This document shows, piece after piece, positions 36,052 to 44,363 of a stretch of DNA of 64,000 bases (within the stretch, counting starts at the first letter, position 1; each line of letters begins with the position of its first letter). The stretch lies in contig JACRLX010000021.1 of NCBI GenBank assembly GCA_016235165.1, positions 248,001-312,000 of the forward strand, given 5' to 3'. The notes under the pieces were generated by a model. It had not been told where the DNA came from. It was given only the letters and a program-made list of their open reading frames with translations, and did not search any database. Both the position numbers and the translations under genes were made by a program. The stretch comes from Rhodocyclales bacterium (GTDB lineage Bacteria; Pseudomonadota; Gammaproteobacteria; Burkholderiales; Rhodocyclaceae).

Positions 36052-36687
36052 TCAGATCACCCAGCGGAGTACCTCGAAGCATTCCGCGAACTCGGAACCG
36101 ATCTGGACGCCCCGTGTGCGCGCCAGGGACATCACGAACTCGGACGACACATAGGACCTTCCGCGCTGCGACTCGTAGGCACCCAATGCCGCGATCTTTC
36201 GCTCCAGATGCCGCTGCTGCAGACGGACGAATGAGGTCGTATTGAATGTCAGATTGTTCCAGATCAACTCGTAGCCGAGCACCGTCCTGTCCTTGAATGC
36301 CCGCAGGCCCTCGGCAGCAACCGTTGAATGGTCCTGGTGTATGTCCTGCAGGCAGGGCATGAACACCACGTCAATCGGGCGTTCCCGCTTGATCCGCACC
36401 AGGGTTTCCAGAATTTCCTGGCGCACGTAGTTGAGCTTGCGCACTTCGAAGTCGAACACCAGCACATTGGCCGCGGGAATGCCAAGGCGCTGCGTCGCCT
36501 CCTTCACCTCCAGCTTCAGGGTATTCGGGGGAAATCCTGGGGGCAGCGAGAGCTCCGCCGTGGAAAATGCCACGTAAGTCACGTTGCAACCCTCTTCCAG
36601 CAGCCGCACGATAGTGCCGCCGCAGCCAAGCTCTCCGTCATCGGTATGGGGGGCGAGCACAAGGACATTGCTGTTCGGCTTAATCAT
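36052..36687 (-). CDS. PIG-L/LmbE-family deacetylase-like protein
   Basis: A 211-residue metal-dependent N-deacetylase fold. The metal motif is APHTDDGELGCGGT, where the usual HPDDE reads HTDDG: the His and Asp ligands remain but Pro and Glu are changed. A second metal site is IHQDHSTVAAEG. It probably removes an acetyl group from an amino sugar, or acts on a related amide. Its start overlaps the end of the acyltransferase gene by 8 nt, and a DegT aminotransferase follows, which suggests amino-sugar remodelling. Confidence 0.87.
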   Translation of the reverse strand: MIKPNSNVLVLAPHTDDGELGCGGTIVRLLEEGCNVTYVAFSTAELSLPPGFPPNTLKLEVKEATQRLGIPAANVLVFDFEVRKLNYVRQEILETLVRIKRERPIDVVFMPCLQDIHQDHSTVAAEGLRAFKDRTVLGYELIWNNLTFNTTSFVRLQQRHLERKIAALGAYESQRGRSYVSSEFVMSLARTRGVQIGSEFAECFEVLRWVI

Positions 36688-37147
36688 CTCGACTCCCTCG
36701 CTCGAGAATGCGGGCCGGGTTGCCGGCGATCACGCTGTTGTCCGGAAACGACCTGGTAACGATGCTGCCCGCGCCGACAAGGACGTTCCTCCCCAGCGTC
36801 ACACCGGGCAGTATGACCGCCGCCGCGCCAATCCAGCATCCATCGCCGAGACGGATGGGTTTGCCGACGTGGAGGCGCCTGCCGGTCGACCGCAGTTCGT
36901 CGAAATCCAGGCCGGCGTCCAGCAGCATCACGTTCGGCGACAGAACGACATTGTTTCCGACGTCGATCCCGCTGTGCCCCTGCAGGATCACTCCGCGATT
37001 GATCGAGCAGTTCGCCCCGACCCGGATGTTCTCCCTGTATCCCACCTGGATTGGGCCATGGACGAAGGAATCGAAGTGCCGGAAGTGGTAGAACGAACGC
37101 AAGCGCTTCAGGACATGCCTGTAATAGCCCCGGATATGTCTCAGCAT
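36680..37147 (-). CDS. Hexapeptide-repeat acyltransferase (WbbJ/LacA-like)
   Basis: A 155-residue left-handed beta-helix acyltransferase. Hexapeptide turns are visible from ENIRVGANCSINRGVIL to the catalytic-region sequence DGCWIGAAAVILPGVTLGRN and VIAGNPARILE at the end. It probably O- or N-acetylates a sugar. The gene starts one base after the radical SAM gene and overlaps the PIG-L gene by eight bases. Confidence 0.92.
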   Translation of the reverse strand: MLRHIRGYYRHVLKRLRSFYHFRHFDSFVHGPIQVGYRENIRVGANCSINRGVILQGHSGIDVGNNVVLSPNVMLLDAGLDFDELRSTGRRLHVGKPIRLGDGCWIGAAAVILPGVTLGRNVLVGAGSIVTRSFPDNSVIAGNPARILERGSRDD

Positions 37148-37148
37148 C

Positions 37149-38222
37149 TTACTTGCCGCAGACCTTGCAGATCGGGTACTGGCGATTGGCGCCCCGCTCC
37201 CTGATCGTCGCGTACTTCTGCGACCCCCAGAGTTCCACCAGGTTGTTGTTCTCGATGTTCCCGATCTTCACCGAGTTGTTCAGGTCATGGCAGCACATCA
37301 GGATTTCGCCGTCACCCCGTATCACCGGGGTCTGCACGATCGAGCAGGGAGCACGCTTCTTCTCCACCTCGATGGCACCGGAAGCCTCATCCGTCTTGTA
37401 CAGCGTCATCTTGCTCTTTCTGGGCAGCCAATGCACCAGGTCATGCTCCTTCTTGTCGTCCGAGCGCCGATGCACGTTCAGGTTGATCGGCTTGTCGAAG
37501 AAGTAGTTCACTCCCCTATTTTCCAGCCAGTAGCTCCTGGCGGACTCGACCTCGTCTTCGTTGTAGGAGTTGACCAGGAAGGTGATGGTGACCACCGGCA
37601 GCCCCAGGCCGGCGCGCTGCTTGGCGTCGATGACGGCATTCACGTTGGCCAGCACCGAATCGTAGTTGGCGCCGACGCGATACTTTTCGTAACTTTCCTT
37701 GGACAAGCCATCGAACGAGAACTGGAGGTAATCGATTCCGTCCACGAGGGCTTCCAGGCGTCCGCCCTTTATGACTGTGCCATTGGAAATCGTGGACAGG
37801 TAGAACCTAGTCTTGGCGTATTCGACGATTTCCTTGAAACTCGGGTGCAGCAACGGCTCGCCGGAATAAACGAGAGACAGATCGGTGACATGGCCTTCGA
37901 GTTCATCGGCGATCCTCTTGAACTCCACCAGGTCCAGGTGCTTCTTCTGCGTCGCCCCGATGGCTATGTCCGGCGGCACCGAGCACATCGGGCACCGCAG
38001 GTTGCACACCGAGACGAGGTCGATCATGACGCGGCGCGGCCGCCTCTTGAGCTTCGATGCCAACAGCCGGAACGGGTACAAGGTCGCCTTTCTCACCTGT
38101 CCCCGCCTCATGGTCCGGACGATGCGGTTCAGCACAAAGTCCGGCAGCGCATAGCGGAAAAAGCGATATACGTCGGCCAGGACCGTCGTGCTGAGTTGTT
38201 TTCTGAGAGTGCCGACATCCAT
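37149..38222 (-). CDS. Radical SAM / SPASM-domain protein
   Basis: A 357-residue iron-sulfur enzyme. The SAM cluster motif CxxxCxxC is SVCNLRCPMCSVP (near residues 73-80). The C-terminal SPASM-like region has Cys residues in APCSIVQTP, ILMCCHDLN and ICKVCGK, likely binding auxiliary clusters. The N-terminus is basic and amphipathic. Radical SAM/SPASM proteins of this type in glycan clusters have been linked to sugar dehydrogenation or epimerisation, but the substrate here is unknown. It lies between the acyltransferase and the asparagine-synthase-like gene. Confidence 0.9.
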   Translation of the reverse strand: MDVGTLRKQLSTTVLADVYRFFRYALPDFVLNRIVRTMRRGQVRKATLYPFRLLASKLKRRPRRVMIDLVSVCNLRCPMCSVPPDIAIGATQKKHLDLVEFKRIADELEGHVTDLSLVYSGEPLLHPSFKEIVEYAKTRFYLSTISNGTVIKGGRLEALVDGIDYLQFSFDGLSKESYEKYRVGANYDSVLANVNAVIDAKQRAGLGLPVVTITFLVNSYNEDEVESARSYWLENRGVNYFFDKPINLNVHRRSDDKKEHDLVHWLPRKSKMTLYKTDEASGAIEVEKKRAPCSIVQTPVIRGDGEILMCCHDLNNSVKIGNIENNNLVELWGSQKYATIRERGANRQYPICKVCGK

Positions 38223-38241
38223 GTCAAGTCACCAAAATTGT

Positions 38242-39867
38242 TTAGGACCGAAGTTCTGCGAGCAAAGTTTCAGCATAGCGCCCCAGCGGCGACTGCAGCC
38301 GGCGAAAGTCGCGCAAATGTGCTCCAAACCCATACGGCGCATAGTGGTTTGAATATTTCCCGAAGTAGGCTGCCAGGCGGTAGGTCTGGTTCTTGGCTCC
38401 CGTCCCGGCAAGCATCCCGACCATGCGGGCAAAGGGAAATATCGCGCGGCCCCAGCCGTGGAAATTCTCGACCGGAAACTCGCGGCCCCTGAACATCCCG
38501 CAAGGATTCGTCTGCCGCAGGTAAGCCTTGTACAGCGACTGGCCTGTCTTGAAGCGATAGGGCACGGCCCGCCAGAAGTTGAAAAGCTCACGGTCCCACA
38601 GGGGGAGCCGCCACTGCAGGCCTATGTAGTCGTAGGAGCGCTGGCCGTTAACGACATATTTTGCCTGTCGCTCTTCGGCCTCCCAGAACTCGTAGAGCTT
38701 GGCCAACTCTTGTCCTCGATAGGGGCCCTGGTCGGTTCCGATTTTCTCCAGGACGAGCCGGGAAAACGCCTGCCTCCCGGCGTCGGAAAGGGGGCGCTGC
38801 GCATAGTGCTTCTTCAGGATCCCCTCGACGATCACGGACAGTGAGTAGCGCTGCTCGGGGTCTAACCGTTCCAGGTGCTTGCCCAGCAGGTGCCCGCCGG
38901 AGGTGAAGTCACCAGACTGGCCGTTGATGATGATCGCCTGCGTCGGATCCGCCATTTGCCGGCTGGACACAAGGTGCCTGAGCGCAACTTCGTCGACCAT
39001 GAAAGGCACCGAGACTCCGCAGGACGCATAGCGCCAGTACTTCCTGCGCTCCTCGGACCAGAAGTAGTCCCGCACCGCACGTCCCTCGTAGGCAACGAAA
39101 GTCCAGGGCACGCCAAGTTCCCGCGCGATCCGGGAAGCGCCACGCGCGTCGTCGTTGCCGGACGGACCATAGGAGAACGTGCGCAGTCTCTCGTAGCCAA
39201 GGGACTTCAGCTTCGCGAGCACCAGCCGCGAATCCAGTCCCGCCGACAGGGGTATCCAGATTTCGCGACCGGCAGCATCGTCCACGATGCGCCGGAAGAT
39301 GGCCGACACTGCCGCGTCGTGCTCCTCGATCAGTTCGGCCTCGGTCCGTTCCGCAAGCTCTTCCGTCAGGTAGTTCGTGTATTTGCAGCGAACGGGGGGC
39401 GTGCCGTCCTTGCGAAACAGGATCGCCTCCCCCGGCTGCAACTGCATGACATCGCAATAGAGGGTTCTTGCCCCGGTAACATAGTTCGTCGTCGCCAGTT
39501 CGAGGCAGGCAGTTTCTTCGAGCACCAGTCCTTGCTGATCTCCAAGGTCATAGGGAGAATTCGAGACCTGCGGCACCCCGGGGCCGATGCGGTAAATGAT
39601 CGGGTAGCTGCGAATGCGGTCGACAAACGCGAGGACATGGTTTGCGCTTTCGAGAATGCAGGCGAAGTGGCCCGGCCAAGCCTCGACCTGTCGCATCAAT
39701 CGCGGCAAATCGGGCCGCGACTGATCGGGGGCTTCCAGCTCGGCAACGATGTCCGCCATGTTTCCCGGTGTCCCGGCCCAGGCCAGTACCTGGCCCTGTC
39801 CCGCCGACTCCTGCCAGCCATGACGTGCCTGCAGGCGAACGTGCCGCCACGCCGGCCGGCTAGACAT
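38242..39867 (-). CDS. Asparagine-synthase-related protein lacking the glutaminase cysteine
   Basis: A protein of about 541 residues with the two-domain layout of AsnB. The N-terminal Ntn domain is degenerate: the sequence starts MSSRPAWRHVRL and has no Cys at position 2. The C-terminal domain keeps the PP-loop IPLSAGLDSRLVLAKL (SGGxDS variant) and the second ATP block INGQSGDFTSGGHL. It may use free ammonia or another amine, or form an amide in the glycan, as in beta-lactam- and capsule-type homologues. The ATG at 39867 overlaps the KpsS-like stop by 8 nt, and a longer frame would overlap further. Confidence 0.87.
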   Translation of the reverse strand: MSSRPAWRHVRLQARHGWQESAGQGQVLAWAGTPGNMADIVAELEAPDQSRPDLPRLMRQVEAWPGHFACILESANHVLAFVDRIRSYPIIYRIGPGVPQVSNSPYDLGDQQGLVLEETACLELATTNYVTGARTLYCDVMQLQPGEAILFRKDGTPPVRCKYTNYLTEELAERTEAELIEEHDAAVSAIFRRIVDDAAGREIWIPLSAGLDSRLVLAKLKSLGYERLRTFSYGPSGNDDARGASRIARELGVPWTFVAYEGRAVRDYFWSEERRKYWRYASCGVSVPFMVDEVALRHLVSSRQMADPTQAIIINGQSGDFTSGGHLLGKHLERLDPEQRYSLSVIVEGILKKHYAQRPLSDAGRQAFSRLVLEKIGTDQGPYRGQELAKLYEFWEAEERQAKYVVNGQRSYDYIGLQWRLPLWDRELFNFWRAVPYRFKTGQSLYKAYLRQTNPCGMFRGREFPVENFHGWGRAIFPFARMVGMLAGTGAKNQTYRLAAYFGKYSNHYAPYGFGAHLRDFRRLQSPLGRYAETLLAELRS

Positions 39868-41347
39868 GATCGTCGCTCCCCGCGCCGGCAGGCCTGCCAT
39901 CAAGGATATCGCCATGAAACCTCAGCAGTGCCCGGTAGGCATGCTCGGCCACTTCCGGTTGCGGTTGCCGCGAGGCATAGGTCTTCTCGAACCCGGGCAC
40001 CGAAAAGGACACGTCGAGCTGAGCCTGACGTAGCGCCCGTCGCGAACGCGCACGGACCTCGTCGTCGATCTCGCCGCCTAACAGCGATTCGATCGCCTGG
40101 CGGGTACTCGGGTAATCGCTGGCGAAACGGACCGAGGGCAAGTGATTGACAACCTGGTGCCGGCCATAGGAGAGCACCGGCTTGCCGTGATGGACGGCCT
40201 CGATGGCGGCCGTTCCCGTTATCGTCGCGACCACCGTCGCGTGCTCGATCCAGTCCCAGCTGGGCACCTGCGGATCCGCCCAGCAGGCATTGGGAATCCG
40301 CAGCACACGTTCGTAATAGCGGCGCGAGCGAACGCCAAACGACAGCGGATGCTCCTTGATCACCAGCACGGCATCGGCCGGCAAAGCCTTGCTTATCCAA
40401 CTGACCATCTCGATCGAGTTGTTGAATTCCGGGGATACGCTGAGCAAGGCCACTTCCGGTTCGAGGTGCAGCGGGAAATAGACGATCCGCCGCCCCGTCA
40501 GGTCCTGCGGACGCTTGCCGTGCGCGGCGACGAATCGGTGGTTGGCAACGCTGGCAAACAAGGAGGGAACCCAGCCGAACAGCGGGTAGGAATCCTCCTT
40601 CGAGCTTCCCTTGAGCAGGCGATAGACATCCTTGACGGCGATGCGCATCGCCTTGCGGACGGCGTCGGAATAGCTGAACCTGATCTTCGAGTGGTTGAGC
40701 TTCGATCCCGCTTCCTGCTCGTAGGCGGAGTCGTCCGGGACCCCTGTAGCGGCGTCCGCAAGGAGCCGCTGCTTGATGGCGGACACATACTCCCGGCTCG
40801 AATACTCGGGACAATCCACCCAGAACAGGCGTGTTCCATACTTGATCAGGCCGGGTGCCAGATAGGGGACTTCCCTGCGGCGCGTGATCAGCCAGAGCGT
40901 CCGCAAGATGGTCTGCGAAATCACCAGGTCGGGCTGCACGCGCTCGACCAGATCTTCGTAATAGGCGATCTCGCCAACGATGCCGGCGTACTTCTTTGTC
41001 ATGCCCCAGTCCGCCCGGCTGGCCATCGGATACCCGTCGATGTTCAACAGGTAGGCATGCCCCAGCGCGCGGTCCTGGGAGCAGAGCATGGCAAGGGTCT
41101 CGCCATAGGCGCCTTCCACCCGCAGGCTCTCGCGCAGCACCTCCGCATCGCTCCCGGGCGCGCCGCGCCGGAAGTCCATGACCTCGATGTCGATTCCGGG
41201 CAGGCAGGGCCGCAGGACATCCGCGATGTCGGCCTTGAAGACCGCTATCTTGACGTCCGCGCTTTTCGCCAGGCGCTGCGCCAACGAGATAAAGAAACCC
41301 TTCTGCTGGGTTCCCACCACGATCAATACCTTCTTTTTTGCCATCAT
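39860..41347 (-). CDS. Capsule polysaccharide biosynthesis protein (KpsS/KpsC-like)
   Basis: About 495 residues, GT-B-like. Signs of the Capsule_synth family are LVIKEHPLSFGVRSRRYYE, the glycine/Thr block VATITGTAAIEAVHHGKPVLSYGRH and the N-terminal VLIVVGTQQKGFF. Relatives add the Kdo linker of group 2 capsules or other sugars; the donor here is not known. The start is one of two tandem ATGs (41347 or 41344), 40 bases after the APS kinase stop. It overlaps the asparagine-synthase-like gene. Confidence 0.8.
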   Translation of the reverse strand: MMAKKKVLIVVGTQQKGFFISLAQRLAKSADVKIAVFKADIADVLRPCLPGIDIEVMDFRRGAPGSDAEVLRESLRVEGAYGETLAMLCSQDRALGHAYLLNIDGYPMASRADWGMTKKYAGIVGEIAYYEDLVERVQPDLVISQTILRTLWLITRRREVPYLAPGLIKYGTRLFWVDCPEYSSREYVSAIKQRLLADAATGVPDDSAYEQEAGSKLNHSKIRFSYSDAVRKAMRIAVKDVYRLLKGSSKEDSYPLFGWVPSLFASVANHRFVAAHGKRPQDLTGRRIVYFPLHLEPEVALLSVSPEFNNSIEMVSWISKALPADAVLVIKEHPLSFGVRSRRYYERVLRIPNACWADPQVPSWDWIEHATVVATITGTAAIEAVHHGKPVLSYGRHQVVNHLPSVRFASDYPSTRQAIESLLGGEIDDEVRARSRRALRQAQLDVSFSVPGFEKTYASRQPQPEVAEHAYRALLRFHGDILDGRPAGAGSDDHV

Positions 41348-41387
41348 CACGGGTCGTTGTTGGTCGCGGGGCCGGACGAAGAAGCGT

Positions 41388-42005
41388 TCACTTTCTGGAG
41401 GCATGTGGCAGCAACTCTTCGAGCAACCGATCCATGCACTCACGTCTGTTGAGGGCGCTGGTATCGAGTCGGATCGACGGATCGGTCGGCGTCTCGTAGG
41501 GGGCGGATACTCCTGTGAAGTCGGGAATCCGCCCTTGCCTGGCCTTTTCGTAGAGCCCCTTCGGGTCCCTTTGCTCGCATATCTCGATCGGCGTGCTGAG
41601 ATAGATCTCGACGAAGCGTTCTTCGCCGATGACGCGCCGCGCGCCATCGCGATCCCGCCGATAGGGCGATATGAATGCCGAGATCACGATGAGCCCGGCA
41701 TCGTTCATCAGGCGCGCCACTTCCGCCACGCGACGAATGTTTTCCGCCCTGTCGTCCGCCGAAAAGCCCAGGTCGCCGCACAGGCCGTGCCTGACGTTGT
41801 CGCCGTCGAGGACGAAAGCCTTGAAGCCGCGATCGAGCAGCTCGTACTCGAGATCGTAGGCAACCGTCGACTTTCCGGAGCCACTGAGACCGGTCAGCCA
41901 GATGGTCAGCGGATTCTGCGCCAGGCTGCCGCGGCGGTCGTCCTCGGAAACCCGGCCCTGGTGCCAGACCACGTTGCCCGAGGATGTCTTGGCAATGTCA
42001 TTCAT
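41388..42005 (-). CDS. cysC: Adenylylsulfate (APS) kinase
   Basis: A 205-residue kinase that phosphorylates APS to PAPS, the sulfate donor for sulfotransferases. The P-loop is GLSGSGKST (residues 39-47), followed by LDGDNVRHGLCGDLGFS and the FISPYRRDRD region with the active-site Ser. The gene overlaps the end of the sulfotransferase gene by 8 nt. No ATP sulfurylase gene lies in the window, so APS must come from elsewhere. Confidence 0.96.
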   Translation of the reverse strand: MNDIAKTSSGNVVWHQGRVSEDDRRGSLAQNPLTIWLTGLSGSGKSTVAYDLEYELLDRGFKAFVLDGDNVRHGLCGDLGFSADDRAENIRRVAEVARLMNDAGLIVISAFISPYRRDRDGARRVIGEERFVEIYLSTPIEICEQRDPKGLYEKARQGRIPDFTGVSAPYETPTDPSIRLDTSALNRRECMDRLLEELLPHASRK

Positions 42006-42885
42006 AGCGAAACGCCTTCCTGAAGGGGCCGAGGTGCCTGTCGATCAGGACACGCTTGGCCGGCGACAGCACATCCTGCCTCTGCATTTCCAGCCCGGTA
42101 CCGCCCGTGCCGGCGCCGAAACTGGAATTGTTGGTCCATGGCTGCCCCAGCATGCTGGGCGCCATCAGGGCCTCGGAAAACGGGATGTCCAACCACTGGC
42201 ACAGGCGCTCCATCACACCGCGCTGGTCCGCCAGGAGATCTTCGTAGCGAACGACGTGAAGTCGCTCGTCGCCGATCGCCTGCATCGAGGCTTCGGCCAA
42301 CGAGTTCATCGCCGCCATGGCATGCACCAAGGTAGGCCAGCTCAGAAGTTTTTCATTGCGGTTCAACCGGTACTGGTGCAGGCTGTTCAACGCGGCCTTC
42401 GGCTCCCTGACGACGACGATACCCTTCGCGTCCGGAATCAGCCCGAGCGCACCGAAGACCGATCGGCCGTAGTCGGCTGCCTTCATGCAAGTGAATTTGC
42501 CGCTGTGCGACTGCCCCAGCGCTGCAAGGTAGGCTGTCGAGGTGACTACCCAAAGTTCGTCCAGGGACTGGCATTGGTCGAGGGCAAGCAGTCTGCGGAA
42601 CAAGGATTCGTCCCACTGGTAGTCGAGCGTGGGGAAATCGGAGAAAGGCCGGTGCGTCAACGGAAACAGCGACCTGTCGCGCACGCCATCGACATAGGTA
42701 TCGACATCGAGCCTGGCAGCATCCAGGAACAGCTCGCGGCTCACCGCTCCCAGATTGTGGATGTGCTCGAAGAAGAATCCCTCGTCGGGAAGCCAGTTGA
42801 CCTGTTCGTGGCCATCCAGCAAGGCGGAAAAAAATGTCGTCCCGGACCTTGGCGGCCCGCTGATGATAAGGGGAATCGGTTTCAT
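41998..42885 (-). CDS. Sulfotransferase
   Basis: PAPS-dependent sulfotransferase-like protein of 295 residues. The 5'-phosphosulfate loop is ISGPPRSGTTFFSALL at the N-terminus and the 3'-phosphate region is VVVREPKAALNSLHQYR. It probably sulfates a hydroxyl or amino group of the glycan. It overlaps cysC, which makes its donor, a clear functional pairing. It starts 78 bases after the hisH-like stop, beyond a small hairpin. Confidence 0.92.
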   Translation of the reverse strand: MKPIPLIISGPPRSGTTFFSALLDGHEQVNWLPDEGFFFEHIHNLGAVSRELFLDAARLDVDTYVDGVRDRSLFPLTHRPFSDFPTLDYQWDESLFRRLLALDQCQSLDELWVVTSTAYLAALGQSHSGKFTCMKAADYGRSVFGALGLIPDAKGIVVVREPKAALNSLHQYRLNRNEKLLSWPTLVHAMAAMNSLAEASMQAIGDERLHVVRYEDLLADQRGVMERLCQWLDIPFSEALMAPSMLGQPWTNNSSFGAGTGGTGLEMQRQDVLSPAKRVLIDRHLGPFRKAFRYE

Positions 42886-42907
42886 GGCAGATATCGGTAT
42901 GTTGCGG

Positions 42908-42925
42908 CCGGAGCGGTTGCTCCGG
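42908..42925 (-). other. Intercistronic hairpin between hisH-like and sulfotransferase genes
   Basis: A 7-bp perfect inverted repeat CCGGAGC / GCTCCGG with a four-base loop lies in the 78-bp spacer, the largest gap in this part of the block. There is no T run on the transcribed side, so it is not a standard terminator; it may mark an mRNA-processing or pausing point. Confidence 0.4.
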
Positions 42926-42963
42926 TTCTCTCGGTCAAACTCAAACGAATCGGGTACGGCAGA

Positions 42964-43605
42964 TCAGGATTCGAGCGCAACGGAAGTCCGCAGGAAGCCG
43001 GCGAGGACCTGAAGGCCGGTGGCCCCGCTGCGCTCCGGGTGAAACTGGCAGGCGGTGATGCCACCTCGCCGGACTGCGGCGCAGATTCTCACTCCCTGGT
43101 AGTCGACGTGGCTCAGCTCGTCGTCGGAATCTGCCGGCTGTGCCGCGTAGGAATGGGAGAAATAGGCTCCCGCCGGTTCCTGCACGGCTTCGAAGGCTGT
43201 CTGGGTCCAAGGGCGCGCCGGCACCAGTGCCGCCCAACCCACATGCGGCACCTTCCTTCCGCCACCGCCCGGAATGCGCGTCACCCGACCACGGAACAAG
43301 CCGATACCCTCATGCAGGCCGAATTCGTCCCCTTCCTCGAACAGGACTTGCATGCCCACGCAGATCCCAAGCAGGGGGGTTCCCGCGGCGACGGCGTCGC
43401 GGATCGGATCAATCAGTCTGCGGCGGCGAAGATTGTCCATGCAGTCGCCAAAGGCGCCGACTCCAGGCAGCAGCAGTCGGCGCGCGGTGCGAATGCCATC
43501 CGCCGCATCGGTCACGGCAGTGGAAGCGCCGCAATGCTCGAACGCCCGTTTTACGGAGAACAGATTGCCCATTCCGTAATCGATGATAGTGACATCACTC
43601 ATCAT
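42964..43605 (-). CDS. HisH-like glutamine amidotransferase (nonulosonate amidination)
   Basis: Class I glutaminase of 213 residues resembling the HisH subunit of imidazole-glycerol-phosphate synthase. The nucleophile is Cys82 in LLGICVGMQVLFE and the catalytic His/Glu is in CQFHPERSG. Its context is not histidine synthesis: it overlaps the HisF-like gene and follows an N-acetyl-sugar amidotransferase and legionaminic-acid genes. It likely supplies ammonia for making an acetamidino sugar, as in WbpG/HisH2/HisF2-type systems. The start is at one of two overlapping ATGs. Confidence 0.93.
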   Translation of the reverse strand: MMSDVTIIDYGMGNLFSVKRAFEHCGASTAVTDAADGIRTARRLLLPGVGAFGDCMDNLRRRRLIDPIRDAVAAGTPLLGICVGMQVLFEEGDEFGLHEGIGLFRGRVTRIPGGGGRKVPHVGWAALVPARPWTQTAFEAVQEPAGAYFSHSYAAQPADSDDELSHVDYQGVRICAAVRRGGITACQFHPERSGATGLQVLAGFLRTSVALES

Positions 43606-44363
43606 ATCGGCCTTGCGTAGTAGCCAGCGCCGGAGAGCAGCGCGCGGATCGACTGCAGGCTGGCCTGCCCATAGTGCAGGACGCGGGCAACAGCCACGGC
43701 ATCCGCCGCGCCCGCATCGACCGCCTGCACGATATCCCCGGCCGATCCAGCCCCACCCGACAGGATTACGGGAATGTCCACCGCGCCCGCAACCGCCCTG
43801 CCGAGTTCGATGTCGAATCCCTTTCCGGTGCCCTCGCGATCGACCGAAGTCAGCAGGATTTCACCGGCGCCGAGTTCGGCGCCCCTGATCCCCCACTCCA
43901 CGGCATCCAGCCCGCTGTGTTCCCGCCCGCCATCCGTATACGCTTCCCAGCGGCCGGACCCGCTGGCCTTGGCCTCGATATAGAGGACCATGCACTGACG
44001 GCCAAAGCGCCTGGCGATTTCGGAAATCAGCGCGGGATTCTTCACGGCAGCCGTGTTTACGGCCACCTTGTCGGCACCGGCACGCAGCAGGGCAGTCACA
44101 TCATCGACAGAGCGGATTCCGCCGCCCACGGTCAACGGTACGAAGAGCTTGTCGGCAGTGGCCCTGACCAGGTCAATCAGACTGTTCCGGCCATAGAGGG
44201 AAGCAACGGCATCGACATACAGCAGTTCGTCCGCGCCTTCGCGATAGTAGCGCTCGGCGAACTCCCTGGGATCGCCAACCACCCGCAGGCCTTCAAGATT
44301 GATCCCCTTGATCAGGTTGGCGCCCTTGATGTCCAGGCGCGCAATCACGCGGACGTTCCTCAT
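43602..44363 (-). CDS. HisF-like ammonia-channelling subunit (nonulosonate amidination)
   Basis: TIM-barrel protein of 253 residues similar to HisF. Asp11 is present (IARLDIKGANLIKG), but the second catalytic Asp of authentic HisF is Glu130 in VLYIEAKAS. Phosphate-binding segments VGGGIRSVDD and ILSGGAGSAGDI are kept. This supports a role in passing ammonia to the partner amidotransferase rather than in imidazole-ring closure. The start at 44363 overlaps the amidotransferase stop (ATGA) and the stop overlaps hisH. Confidence 0.93.
   Translation of the reverse strand: MRNVRVIARLDIKGANLIKGINLEGLRVVGDPREFAERYYREGADELLYVDAVASLYGRNSLIDLVRATADKLFVPLTVGGGIRSVDDVTALLRAGADKVAVNTAAVKNPALISEIARRFGRQCMVLYIEAKASGSGRWEAYTDGGREHSGLDAVEWGIRGAELGAGEILLTSVDREGTGKGFDIELGRAVAGAVDIPVILSGGAGSAGDIVQAVDAGAADAVAVARVLHYGQASLQSIRALLSGAGYYARPI

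Noticed and set aside
42964-44363. hisH and hisF as histidine biosynthesis genes
   Set aside because: No other his genes are near, they overlap a sugar amidotransferase, and the HisF-like protein has Glu at the second catalytic Asp.
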